Source: Bemisia tabaci (Eukaryota > Arthropoda > Insecta > Hemiptera > Aleyrodidae). From it: a DNA stretch of 64,000 bases. The stretch is taken from contig NC_092796.1 of assembly GCF_918797505.1 (NCBI RefSeq), positions 58,062,851 through 58,126,850 on the forward strand, read 5' to 3'. Positions 22,691 to 34,112 of this stretch are shown piece by piece; position 1 is the first letter of the stretch, and every line of letters begins with the position of its first letter. A program made the position numbers and the translations under genes. The notes below the pieces were generated by a model, which saw only the letters and a list, made by a program, of their open reading frames with translations, was not told the DNA's origin and did not search any database.

Positions 22691-23054
22691 CATAAGAGAA
22701 ACCACAAGCCGTTGGAGGTATAGGTTGTTCATGAACATTTTTAAATGTTCTTGCTTGAGATATTTGAACTGACAATGAGTTGTACGATCGTTTTCTTCAT
22801 ACTCAAAAATGTTGGCTCTCATGAATGGCTTTTATTTATTTCTCCTCTTCCCTTGACACTGCTCAATTTGGATCGTTCCTTTCGCTGATGTACCAATATC
22901 CCCGAAAATTACATCTATACAAAATCACAACTTGTTTCTGAATCCGCATGGATGGCTATCATTAATACCTACAGTTTCGCCCATGTTTAAAAAGTTGGCC
23001 GTTCAAGATTTTATTCATGTCGTAGACGGCTATGTTTCTCGTTGAAGTTAGAAT

Positions 23055-23311
23055 TGATTCGCATTTAGCAAAAGAGAATCAGCGCGATTACAGTGTTTTA
23101 AAAAATGTGAAACTTCTTTTCTTTTAAAAATAATTAATATATGTACAGTATTCAAAACACGATTACTATTCTTCAAAATTAGGTAAACATTTTTTGGTGA
23201 GAAGAAAAAAAACTATTTGCTGTTCTTGAAGATGTTTTAGATAATTATAAAGAAACAACATTTTCACAACACTGTAATCACTCAGGTTCCTTTTTCCTAA
23301 ATGCGATCCGA
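23055..23311. mobile_element. Diverged TIR element related to the TGGATTGCATTTTGC family
   Basis: Left TGATTCGCATTTAGCAAAAG, right TTCCTAAATGCGATCC, with AGCGCGATTACAGTG and CACTGTAATCACTCAGG paired inside. 257 bp, non-coding. Confidence 0.6.
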
Positions 23312-24137
23312 TTATGAGGTGTCTTTCCAATTTCAAACAAGTATATAACTCAGTATAGTGATGTTACCTTACAAAAAACAAAATAAAATGGAATTGATGT
23401 CTTGGGCGAGGGCCAGTTGCCCCATAAGGAGTGCGAAAAATCACTTATTCTTTTGAAAAAATGCGGGATGTGTTCTTTTTTAAAATCAATGTATATTTTT
23501 CTTCAAATTTAAAGTCCTAAGTTAATTTTTTAGATGAGGATTTGCTCTATAATATATTCCTTGACCATACCCTATTTGCTGCACGAACATCAAAATGCAC
23601 AGCTTAAAAAACTTTGAACGCGATTTTCTCAAAGCTTCAAAACTTGACATCCGCTGCTTATACATAGTATATATGGTTTCATACATAAATGAATTCCTGA
23701 GACAAATAATATTTGGCAAATATTGTTTCCTCGGAGGTTTGTGTAATATGTGAGAGGACATTGAAAAGTATCTCGACAAACGGATTTAGAGAGGGATTAA
23801 ACAACTCTAATAAAATAACAAAATTTTGACTTTGAATTTCTTTTATTTCGTAGAATCGTTTTTTTCCCATTAATTTTTTGAAATTCTGTTTTCACAATTC
23901 TATTTGAATTTCTGTTTTCACAGTTCTATCTATCACCAACAAGCACTTTTACATACAATTTTAATCTTCTTTTTTTCTTTCTTTTCGAAAAAAAACACAT
24001 TTATTTACACACAACAATTTTATTCAAATAGATAGCAATATAAAGTTGCTAACAGTGTTTCGTACCTTTCTACATGCATTACAAGGTATTAAACTTAAAG
24101 TCGATGCCTTAAAATTAAATAGCTTAAAGTCACAAAA
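23312..24137. other. No supported gene
   Basis: AT-rich DNA with short ORFs only. TTTATT at about 24000 reads AATAAA on the minus strand and could belong to a minus-strand transcript, but no CDS is firmly tied to it. Confidence 0.35.
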
Positions 24138-24390
24138 CGACGGCGTAAGTCGGCAATCACATAACTCGTTTGCAGTGTTTGAAAATCTCCGCCTCTAAGT
24201 TATTTTTTTAATAGAGCACAAATTGACATCATTCCTTCAAGTTTTTGCAGAATTTTCTACGCGCAGAGAAGAAAAACCACGGCAGTTTTAAAAAATTGCC
24301 GTTGAGTAGTTTTCCGTTGAAAAAAAAAAGTATGATAGGAAGTCTGCGACGTCGCAAACCGAGTTATGTGGTTGCCGACTTACACCGTCG
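24138..24390. mobile_element. TIR element, CGACGGCGTAAGTCGGCAA ends
   Basis: Ends CGACGGCGTAAGTCGGCAAT and TTGCCGACTTACACCGTCG, with a second paired block (CACATAACTCG / CGAGTTATGTG). 253 bp, non-coding. A decayed relative covers about 48960-49170. Confidence 0.8.
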
Positions 24391-24855
24391 ATAAGCTCCG
24401 TAAGAATACGGCATCATCAAGTATATGCACTGAATTATGATAGATTCACAGGAACAATGCTCACTCGGTTACCAATGCTGAACCGATGTCTGTGTGGCAT
24501 AAACGAAATTTTGAAGGCGCTTTGTATGTATTCTCTTTACAACGAAGTTCAAAAATTCAAGTTTTAGGAGTGTTCCCTCTGATAAATTCAAAGATGAGGT
24601 ACTTAAAGCGTGCAAATCTACCGCGCAAGTTGACGACCAAAGTTGGCTTAAAGATGTGCTGAAAGATCAATAGAATTTTAAAATTTTTTCTAACGGAACA
24701 TTACGACGTTGCTGTTGATCTTCTACATGCATCGTAGATTTGCGCGCCTCAAATGTATTTTGGAGCTATGTGAACAACCGTTTATCGTAAGTATGATACT
24801 TAATTGCACTTCCAAGTACAACTCTTAGTTTTTTTTTGTTTTTTTTTTGGCGAGA

Positions 24856-25134
24856 TTATAAAAGTAAATACAAATTGGAACGAAAAAATTTCAGATTTTT
24901 ACAATTAGCCAAAGGCCTATGTTTAAAATCTAATAACAAGAAAACATAAAGCACACAATTAAGCACCTGTACATAAAAGTGCAGGGTCGGAAGCGTTGAT
25001 AAAGCATCTCGTCGGCTTTTCCAAATACAAATCGCCCACGCTATGTCAAGAATGGTTGAAGCACCTATAATTTTTGCATTGAATAATTTTCTCCAATACG
25101 CAAACATAAATATTGGTTTTTCGTCACAGATCAT
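24856..25134 (-). CDS. Possible small membrane-protein ORF, unidentified
   Basis: A 92-codon frame, open a little further upstream, with hydrophobic stretches (IIGASTILDIAWAICIW; FYVQVLNCVLYVFLLL) separated by charged residues (KSRRDAL). That layout resembles transmembrane hairpins, but no family is recognised and AT-rich DNA can yield such ORFs by chance. No splice partners were established. Confidence 0.25.
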   Translation of the reverse strand: MICDEKPIFMFAYWRKLFNAKIIGASTILDIAWAICIWKSRRDALSTLPTLHFYVQVLNCVLYVFLLLDFKHRPLANCKNLKFFRSNLYLLL

Positions 25135-25689
25135 TGATACGATCAGAAGAAAAGTAACTCTTCTCTGCTCTTCTTATTTCTTTAGAAATGCTTTTTAATC
25201 AAACGCTTAGTCATTTTGGATTAACTCCGAACAAATCTAAATTTTTCATCTGTAATCAATCGGTATATTCGCGTTTGTCTTTTCGTGGCATTTGCATATA
25301 TTTATTCTGGAATAAAAAAAGTAAATGATAGAAACTCAAGCTAATGAGATACAGAAAATATACAAATTCTTGTATTTTAAATCGGATATTCAAGAAAGTT
25401 TGCCAAGAAACTATGTGTTTCTCCAAAATTGCAGAACTCTAAATCATGGATTCAACGAAAAAAAATTAGGAATCAAGTTGGAATTTTAAGTAATGTCCAA
25501 TGGACTTGTTTCTAGTTTCACGCTTCAGTACTCGCACAAATGAGCTAATTTTCGTCCGTCACGATTACTTGCCTGCGAGAGATAAACAAAAAAGGGAGGA
25601 GCGGCAGCGAGAGGATCGTATGTGAAACTTTTCATTTTCATGCAAAATAATGGTCAAAAACTATCAGTTAGTGTTTTATTCATTCATGA

Positions 25690-26820
25690 AAGGTGCTGGG
25701 AAGGGGGGCGTGAGACATTGTAATTTGACTGTACTATCGACCCCTGTGTATTACTACCAAAACCAGCACCTATTTTGTCGGCGATTAGCCGAGGGTAAAA
25801 CCCTCGTTTCCACCGTCCACCACGAGGAGGAACCGACATCAGACGGCAACGCCCTGGTTCGCAACGACAAGTTCTGGGCGCACCCTCACTCACAACAGTG
25901 AACAATTCGCCAATGACCGAATGCAGGGAACTCCTCTACCACCGTGCGATCCAGCAGTGAGACAACAAACTCGTAGCTGGATACTCTCTACAGAGATAGA
26001 GATTGCTGAAACTTTGTCCGGCTTGTTCGGCCCAGGAGAACAGAATACCCTGAGCCACGAGGCCCCGGAACTCTCGTGAAGTATTCGGCTCTCCTGCATC
26101 AAAACCTACTTCAATCTGCAACATCGCCCCAACCACCAGCCCGTTTGAGAGGCGTCCGACCCTCCGGTTCCGACTTTGCCTGGTCTAAAGTGTCCCGGGG
26201 GGGATGACGGCTTTAGTGCGCAAGCATCGGCAGATACCGGAGGTTGACCAGAACAGGATTGCCAGGCTTCGATCGGTCACCCCTGCATTTGGTCGCTGAC
26301 GAATCGCGCAAAGTCGGTCACAGATCGGGATTTTCAGACCACTGTGTACCGGTTGATCCTTGCACCTCGCGGTTCAAGGATATGGCCTAACTACTATCAG
26401 TGGTCCTCTGAAGATCATCGTTCCCCTCATGTTCCTCAGGTTCCGCTTGATCTCTTCCGTAAGCCAGGGATATGGGCTAACAACCAAGGTAATAACGTAC
26501 CAAGGTTCCGCTTGATCCAAGGCTGCAATGGATATGGCCTAACATCCAAGGTGTAAACAGCCTTGCTGCGCGCGAAGCAGGGCACCAAGGAAGCGGTTGA
26601 TCCATGCCCGAGCGTATTAGGGATATGGGCTAACAACCAAGGTAATAACGTACCAAGGATGCGCTTGATCCTAAATTGCTCGTTACGATGTGTGAAGAGA
26701 TATGGGCTAACAACCTGAGGCGAGGGAGGGTGCAGAATCACAACAGGTTTGCCGGCGTTTGGCACGGGTCGGAGACCCGCCCCAGGTCCACCACGAGGAG
26801 GCTCCGGCACCAGACCCTCC
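25690..26820. other. GC-rich block of unknown nature
   Basis: Much richer in GC than its surroundings and joined directly to a polypyrimidine tract. The phrase TCCACCACGAGGAGG occurs near both ends (about 25818 and 26788). No long ORF, rRNA or tRNA is recognised. The layout (GC-rich sequence, tandem motifs, then simple repeat) would fit the 3' end of a retroelement, but no coding part was found. Confidence 0.45.
26345..26720. repeat. Tandem motif array GCTTGATCC / GGATATGGGCTAAC
   Basis: Five irregular units pair GGTTGATCC or CGCTTGATCC with GGATATGGCCTAAC or GGATATGGGCTAAC. Spacing is about 60-95 bp. Two units also share ACCAAGGTAATAACGTACCA exactly. Confidence 0.7.
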
Positions 26821-27903
26821 GCTCTCTCATTTTCATCTCATTTTCATTTCATCTCGTCTCATTTTCATTTCATCTCATTATCATTTCATCTCATTATCAT
26901 TTCATCTCATTATCATTTCATCTCATTATCATTTCATCTCATTATCATTTCATCTCATTATCATTTCATCTCATTATCATTTCATCTCATTATCATTTCA
27001 TCTCATTATCATTTCATCTCATTATCATTTCATCTCATTATTCATTTCATCTCATTTATCATTTCATCTCATTATCATTTCATCTCATTATTCATCTCAT
27101 TTTCATCTCATTTTCATCTCATTTCATCCCTTTTCATCTCATTTTCATCCCTTTTCATCTCCTTTTCATCTCATCCCCTTTTCATCCCCTTTTCATCCCT
27201 TTTCATCCCCTTTTCATCCCCTTTTCATCCCCTTTTCATCCCCTTTTCATCCCCTTTTCATCCCCTTTTCATCCCCTTTTCATCCCTTTTCATCCCCTTT
27301 TCATCCCCTTTTCATCCCCTTTTCATCCCCTTTTCATCTCTTTTTCATCTCATCTCCTTTTTATCTCTTTTTCATCTCATCACCTTTTCATCTCATTTAT
27401 CATCACCTTTTCATCTCATTATCATCACCTTTCCATCTCATTATCATCACCTTTTCATCTCCTTATTATCTCCTTTTCATCTCCTTTTCATCTCCTTTTT
27501 ATCTCCTTTTTATCTCCTTTTTATCTCCTTTTTATCTCCTTTTATCTCCTTTTTATCTCCTTTTTATCTCCTTTTTATCTCCTTTTTATCTCCTTTTTAT
27601 CTCCTTTTTATCTCCTTTTTATCTCCTTTTTATCTCCTTTTTATCTCCTTTTCATCTCTTTTTCATCTCATCTCCTTTTCATCTCTATATCATCTATCCC
27701 TTTACCTATCTCTATACCTATCTCCATACCTATCTCTATACCTATCTCCATACCTATCTCTACCTATCTCCCCTATGTCTATACCTTTTCATCTCATTAT
27801 CATCACCTTTTCATCTCCTTTTCATCTCCTTTTCATCTCTTTTTCATCTCATCTCCTGTTCGTCTCCATTTCGTCTCCTTTTCATCTCTTTATTCGTGTC
27901 TTA
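26821..27903. repeat. 1.08-kb polypyrimidine microsatellite
   Basis: Homogenised blocks follow one another on the plus strand: CATTTCATCTCATTAT, then CCCCTTTTCAT, then CTCCTTTTTAT, then ACCTATCTCTAT, then CTCCTTTTCAT. Three frames stay open for more than 380 codons only because the units lack stops; they are not genes. Confidence 0.95.
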
Positions 27904-29159
27904 GTGAGGGCATTTACATCCAAGTAATCACTTCCACTTTAGTTCGGATTCATACCAACAAGATGCAAATGATTCAAAATTTATATGAGCTACATTAAAT
28001 AATTTTTCAATTAGTTATAAATCTGCATACATATTAAATTTGGAAAGTCCCTTTTTATTACCTCATCCATTTAAATTGGCAAAGAAAAATGTTGGCATTT
28101 GGAAATTTAATAAAATTGTATACGGTAAAGTAAAAAAGTATGTGTACAAGGGAGTAAAAGGGAGGTATGGATATGTTTATAAACTTCAGATACTAGTTCA
28201 AATAAAGCACAGTCACCGATTGAAATTTAATCAAATGCTTTAGTTTAAAGATGACTCATTAACTTTGGCAAAAACGGTACCGCCATCTGCTGTAGGATTC
28301 GACGTGACATTATCAGGGGCTGCATGTTGTAATGATTGCAAATCAAATTAATTTCGAATGAAAATAACTTTAGATAATGGAGTCCGTCCTTTCTCATCCG
28401 TATATCCCCTATCATGTCTTACCCACAAGTATTCATAATGGAGTTGATATTGCCTTTTAGATGCTAAAAAGCGTAGCTTGCTCCGATGAGCAGTCAGGCT
28501 AGGACATAGGTAAATAAGAGCACTGGACGTACATTGCAACTCTAAATTGTACAGCTGAACTTGCTGTATATTTTCCTTTGATTCAAAAAATTGTTTCTAT
28601 AAAATCTCCGGGCGAATTCAATAATTCATGTAGGCAGTTTGCCATATTGTTCAATGGCATCAAGCTCTATTTTTATTAAATTGTATTATTACATTAAATT
28701 ATATTATTTATTAAATTTCTACTGCACTTTTAGTGTCTCAATTCCACTCTCTACAACGGAATTCCTCCCCCCCCCCCAAGTCACTTATTTCCTTATTCAT
28801 CCTCTATTCTCTTTAATAATTAATTTATGCCAGAGAAAGGGGCATTTTAACCCTAAAACAAAAATCGTATTGATGAAAAAGATAGGGATAAGGAGCTCTA
28901 ATTTATTGCTAGGAAAAATAACTACCAATTGTGCAACTATCATTACTAATTAAAAAGAAGAGAAACGATACGAAGATAATCATATGAAGTCACATGAATG
29001 GATGGGAGTTATTGGTGAAAGAGGAGGGAATAGAATTTTCGTGAGCATTGTGCGTTTGAAATATCAAGAAAAGTTAAGAAGATAGTAGTCCCATCCACTC
29101 CCTAACAAAAACTAAAAGAAAAAAACCAGAGATGAGGAAGAGATTTTAATTATTCGTCC
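27904..29159. other. No supported gene
   Basis: AT-rich DNA with a C-run at about 28768. The part at 28840-28990 is duplicated in diverged form at 29975-30130. Confidence 0.45.
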
Positions 29160-29400
29160 CGCCATCATGGACCCCTGCCAACTCAGACATGTTTTATCTA
29201 CCGAAGGGGTTTTCTCTACCGCCCTCAGGCCTTGCCGTGCACCCGGGTCCTGGGTCATTGGTTTCGGCCTTCAACGGATGCCATGGCTGCCGACCGTCCA
29301 ACGGAAGTGCAAGCACTACTGCGACCCCAAACCAAAAGCTGCGGTAGCGTACGCCCCCCGTTCTAATAATACTGGGCGCTAGAATATTTAAAATCCCTAA
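29160..29400. other. GC-rich block preceding a polypyrimidine tract
   Basis: A second GC-rich stretch placed just before a simple repeat, as at 25690-26820. It includes CACCCGGGTCCTGGGTCATT and GAAGTGCAAGCACTACTGC. Short ORFs on both strands are not convincing. Confidence 0.4.
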
Positions 29401-29454
29401 GACCACTTTATTTGGGAGGGGGAGGGACTGAAAAGTAAAGTACGAAAGTTAATT

Positions 29455-29872
29455 GAATTTTTGTTCTTTTCTTCTTTCTCTCCATCCTGTTCTTCTTTCT
29501 TTTCTCTTTTTCTCTCGTTACTTCCTGCTCTTCTTTCTCTTTTCTTCCTGCTCTTCTTCTCTCTTTTCTTCTCTCTTTTCTTCTCTCTTTTCTTCTCTCT
29601 TTTCATCTCTCTTTTCATCTCTCTTTTCATCTCTCTTTTCATCTCTCTTTTCATCTCTCTTTTCATCTCTCTTTTCATCTCTCTTTCATCTCTCTTTTCA
29701 TCTCTTTTATCATCTCTCTTTTCATCTCTCCCCCTATCTCTCATCTCTTTTTACCTCTTTTCTCTTCTCTTTTTTTCTACCTCTTTTTCTTCTCTTTTCT
29801 TCTCTTTTTTTCTACCTCTTTTTCTTCTCTTTTCTTCTATCTCTTTTCCTTCCTCCTCTTCTCTAGCAGAAT
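29455..29872. repeat. Polypyrimidine microsatellite TTTTCATCTCTC
   Basis: About 10 tandem TTTTCATCTCTC units flanked by CTCTTTTCTTCT blocks. ORFs over it on either strand are low-complexity artefacts. Confidence 0.93.
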
Positions 29873-30455
29873 AAATCTCACTTAATTGATAAAGTTTTTT
29901 GATGCAAGAGGCTACGCACAATCAATGGCAAATCTTGAGACGTCCAAGCGCTGCAAAATTTCTAAATTTAAGTTCGAGAAAGGAGCATTGCAGCCCCAGA
30001 ACGAAAATTGTTTAAATGAAAAATAATATATTGCTATGGAAATTATGTAACAAGGATGAAACTATCATTACTAATTTAAAAAAAGCGGAACGAAGTGGAG
30101 ATTGTCGATAGAGTGTAGAATGAAGATAATAATATGACAAATTTCATTTTAAATTTTCTTTATTTTCCAAACGTAGAACACTCACGAAAACTTTAATAAT
30201 CCCTCTTTCACCAATAACCCCCCTCCATTTAGATGACTTCGTACGATCGAAACGAGATACGCGGTCTAGTAGGTTCACCGTCGTCGTTTGATAGATATAT
30301 CCCTGCCGCTCAGGAATTAAAAAACTGAAATCTTTTTAATAACATTACTTTATTCCTAATTATGTAAAATTATATTTTGCAATGAGGAATTAATATTATA
30401 GGCTCATTTTTAAAACGGCGCACATGTGTCACTAGTGTTGCGTTCTCACGCAGAA
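29873..30455. repeat. Diverged duplicate of 28840-29035
   Basis: 29975-30130 shares AGAAAGG-GCATT, AACGAAAATTG and ACTATCATTACTAATTTAAA with 28840-28980. An inverted piece (CCTCTTTCACCAATAAC at 30203) matches 29010-29030 on the other strand. No gene is seen. Confidence 0.5.
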
Positions 30456-31142
30456 AGGCGTGCCTCTTCTTTCTCTTTATCGTCCTTTTTTCTCCATCCT
30501 CTTCTTGTTTTTTTGTTCTTCCTCGTTTCTCTCTGCTTCCGTTCAATTCTCTGAAATCTGTACATTTTGCACCTCTTTTTTTTACTCTTGTTCATCTCCT
30601 TCTTTCACTTTCCGTTTTTTCCCTTCTTCTTTTCCTGATTTTACTTTCCCTTCTTCCTCTCTTGGACCTTTTTCTTCTTTTTCTCCCTCTTCCTCGAATT
30701 ATTCTTCAATCTCTCTTTCCTCACTTCTCTTTCCTCATCTCTCTTTTCTCATCTCTCATTTCTCATCCTCTTTCCTCTTTTCTTTATTCTCTTATTCTTC
30801 TTCCTCCTCTTCTTTTTATCATTCCACCTTTTTTTCTTCTCTTTCTCTTCTTCTCTTCCTCCTATTTTCTATCCCTTTCTCCCCTCTCTCGACCCCCCAC
30901 CCTTTCTTCATAGTCTTTTACTTCACTCTCTCCCGTCTCCTCATTACTATCTTCTTTCTTCTCTTTTGTCTCGCTTCTCTCTGTTCTTCTTCCTCTTCTC
31001 TTTCCTCCATGTTTTCTTTCTCTTTTCTTTCCTCCATGTTTTCTCTCTCTTCTCTCTCTTCTTTTATCTCTTTTTCTTACCTCTCTTAGTATTCTTTTTC
31101 CTCCTTCTCTTATTATTCTTTTTCCTCTTCTTCTCCTCTTCA
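30456..31142. repeat. Irregular polypyrimidine tract
   Basis: About 690 bp almost entirely C and T on the plus strand, with short units such as TCTTCTTCCTC and a 30-bp duplicated CCTCCATGTTTTCT block near 31010. The 209-codon Ser/Phe-rich ORF is an artefact of composition. Confidence 0.9.
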
Positions 31143-31985
31143 AGGGGAAGATCACTTTGACTTGTCCTATACATATAGGTGTTTTCACGAATGAGCCAGA
31201 ATAGTAGTTCCTTATTACATAATGTAGTATTAAGATCACCAGGAAATCCAGTAGCCATAGTAATTAACTTCTGAAATTGGTTTTCAAGCAGCTGGTAAAT
31301 GTTAGCAAATGCATGACAAGCACTCGGCGTTGTAAAGAAATGGGCAATCCATGCAGGAGCCAAAAGTTCGCGGCATTTAGATGGTCATCAAATGTAACGT
31401 TCAAAGTAAATCAAGCTTTTTATGGCAGAAAAAAAATAATCCCGTGTCGATCTTTTAAATAGCGCAATATTCAAATAGTAAACCCTAGTCCATCAAACGA
31501 ATTTTTGTAACGGGTGTGGCAGATAAGTGGGAAATGTGCAATTCATGAAAAAATTAAAATATTAATGATTTCAACTAAAACTAGTCTCCAAAATATACCC
31601 TGTGAAAAATTCACTGCTAAAATCTAATTTTTCAGCATCAAAAAATGAGTATCAACTTTCTATTCGCTACAAGGCTCCATGTAATTTTGAACAATGAAAC
31701 ACGTATTTCTGAACTAGTAAAAACAGCACATTTTGCAAGTGTCCTCCAAGCCCCTTACTTAAAAGAGGTCAATTTAATCAATTTTTGAGATTCACCTGTT
31801 TATTGCTTTTCATCCCTCTTTTTCAAATTTGCATTCACTTAATAATTGAGGCCTTAATTTTGATTTTTGCAAGTTCCAAAAATACTCTGCAATTTGGAGG
31901 GTATGCAACCTGCTTAGTTTTTCATCAATGCAATTTGTGTAACCCTGTTTGGTGTATGATGCTGAATACATTTGAATTTTTCCCT
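31143..31985. other. No supported gene
   Basis: AT-rich DNA without recognisable repeats or exons. Confidence 0.4.
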
Positions 31986-31989
31986 CCCT

Positions 31990-32440
31990 TTCGCCGCCAT
32001 TGCGGGGAATTGGTTAACGTTACTTTGAGGAAGGTCTTTATAATTTTCCTCGGACTCGTTCATAGGTGGACATATTTGAATCAAAAGAAAATATTTCCAT
32101 TTTGACAAGAGCCCCGCTATGCTTTAATTCGTGCGACTGTGAGTGTCAGAGCCCAGGTTACGATGAAGACAGTTCCTTTTGATTCAGATACGTTCATAAA
32201 TGGGAGCCTTCAAGCTCAATTAGTCTAACTCCAAAATGTGGCCTATATTACTCTCACGATTCATTTCATTTGATAGAAAATAAAACTAAATGCTGCCGTT
32301 AAATTCAAAAAGTATGCGCTTTTGCAAAATCTGGGAATTTCTTACTTTCAAGACATTCCGTTCTCCAATTTTTCGGGTCTACTAAGACAGAATATCAGAA
32401 AGACTTTAATTCGAAAACGACCTATCTCGGAAAAATGACA
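31990..32440. repeat. Dispersed repeat, copy 1
   Basis: Shares many blocks in order with 41150-41560: GTTCATA, ATTTGAATCAAAAGAAA, AGTTCCTTTT, TGCTGCCGTT-AATTCA and others. Inside it, TTTGAATCAAAAG pairs with CTTTTGATTCAGA as imperfect inverted ends. Identity unknown. Confidence 0.55.
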
Positions 32441-33213
32441 TTTTTTCAGGAGACGATAAAAACCACGCAACAGTCAGAAAATGAGTGTTTCAGCGCAAAA
32501 CAATAAACATTGTAAATAACCCGGCACAGTGCTCCTGAAGGTATACTACAAAAGCTCACTTCGAAAAATTGAGAGAATAGACAAATAGTCGGTTCGTTCG
32601 CCATTCATTCTGAGAGTTGGAGGGAGTTGGAGAGATTTTACCGTGATGAAGTGATGATCTGTAAATTCAGGAACGGTTCTGGTGCAGGGTGAACATTTTC
32701 CGTCTTTGCGCACCGCCTTGACGAAGGTTGGAGACCAAAAAAATATTGACTGTAAAAGAAAGAAATGAATGCTTTATTAGATAAATCCAAAATAAAAATG
32801 CCATAAATATAATATTATCGTTCCCATGAAGCATAGAGCAACGGAAATTTGAAAGAATGGTACAAGTCAATGGAAAAAATTATAATTTTTTATCATTTAA
32901 ATTGTGTTATTTTTAAATTGTTTGGTTCATAAAGTCCCATCATAAACGATCTAATAGTTTCATGAGTGAGGCCGTTAGGCAATTCGAAATACAAAAAAAG
33001 TGCAACTTATCGCGACTAAGAGAAGTCCCTTCAAACAAAGAATGGACAACATATTCAACACTCCGATTTAATAGCAGTAATTTTGCTATGTAATCGCAAT
33101 TGATTGAAACCTGTGCTGCTTTGACTTGCTAAGACTCAAACAAATGGAATTTTACACTGACCACAATGATTGCTCATCTGTGCACAAATTGTGGGTCTTA
33201 ACTTGTTAATTTA

Positions 33214-33215
<2 letters not shown>
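32441..33215. other. No supported gene
   Basis: AT-rich DNA leading to the A-run at 33216. No ORF of note. Confidence 0.4.

Positions 33216-33253
<38 letters not shown>
33216..33253 (+). repeat. Poly(A) run, 38 A
   Basis: An uninterrupted A-run preceded by TTTAAT, so AATAAA is formed at its edge. It could be the tail of a retroposed sequence, but no coding body or duplication was identified upstream, so a simple mononucleotide run is equally likely. Confidence 0.9.
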
Positions 33254-33254
<1 letters not shown>

Positions 33255-33834
33255 ATTCCTGGGCTTTGAAATATGCCTCTGGATTAGTTTTACATACTTA
33301 GAAAAAAATCTTGAACAAACATGTTAGCTCTCCTTACCCATCTCGAGGAAATGCACGGACATTTACGAGGTATGAATAATGGACCTGTTATAAGACTGAT
33401 CACAGCCTGTAGGAAGAAAAAGGCTTTTACCGGGCGCCATTTTAATTAGAATTCTTACTCCACGCGGAACTTTATATGTCTCTCACATGCCCTAGTCATA
33501 CCTAAGAAAAATTGAAAATATGAACGTGTGAAAAATAGGGATGAACAATGAAAATGGGGCCGGGGTATAAGACGCCGCCGTGAGATCAGGCCAAAATTAA
33601 AAGATAATTTCCTCTAAAAACCTGTTCCTCGTGGAGACTGTAAGCTCTGCCTTAGAAGGGCTAATAAGTCCCTGAGGTTTAAAACGCATCGCGGAAAATA
33701 AACACAAAAGTTTCTATGTATGGTTGGTACGTAATTCTGACTCTGAAACTTTGAAATTTGCGCGAGAAACGATCGCGGAGAGAGCCTGCAAAACTGTAGG
33801 TATACTACACGCATCGCGTCATCTCACCTACGCA
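33254..33834. other. No supported gene
   Basis: AT-rich DNA. Near 33785 a GCCTGCAAAACTGTAGG stretch is distantly related to the GC-rich repeat at 953. Confidence 0.4.
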
Positions 33835-33839
33835 CGGCG

Positions 33840-34075
33840 CACAGTGGATCGAGTCAATAGGAGTGGTTGGACAAAATTTGGAAACTTTAACCGCGTATAA
33901 CTCCGTTTATACAAAACTTTCAGGTCTAAAAAGTGGCTCCATTGGTTTCCTCGAGAAATTCGCTTCTGAAAATGCCCCTTGAAATGTATACTATGTCGAA
34001 ATAAACACCAAAAAAAATTGCAGTTTTGGTCAAAAATTTCATGTCCGACCTCTCTAATTGACTCGATCCACTGTG
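33840..34075. mobile_element. Transib-like MITE, copy 3 (best preserved)
   Basis: 236 bp with ends CACAGTGGATCGAGTCAAT and ATTGACTCGATCCACTGTG, matching over 19 bp, and a perfect 5-bp duplication CGGCG (33835-33839 and 34076-34080). The terminal heptamer CACAGTG equals the consensus RSS heptamer. Transib termini and 5-bp GC-rich targets are established features of that superfamily. No transposase ORF; mobilisation would need a Transib enzyme elsewhere. Confidence 0.82.
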
Positions 34076-34112
34076 CGGCGCGGCGGAGTCTGGCTCTTGG
34101 CTTGGCTCTTGA

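Noticed and set aside
26676..27998. Open frames of 440, 392 and 381 codons on the plus strand
   Set aside because: They are translations of a simple C/T repeat in all three frames (ISSHYHFISLS-type repeats), with no start context or domain.
29397..29874. 137-codon ORFs and an opposite-strand KREMKREM-type ORF
   Set aside because: Low-complexity products of the TTTTCATCTCTC microsatellite.
30460..31239. 209-codon Ser/Phe-rich ORF and a 125-codon Lys/Arg-rich ORF opposite it
   Set aside because: Both follow from the polypyrimidine composition; neither shows a domain.
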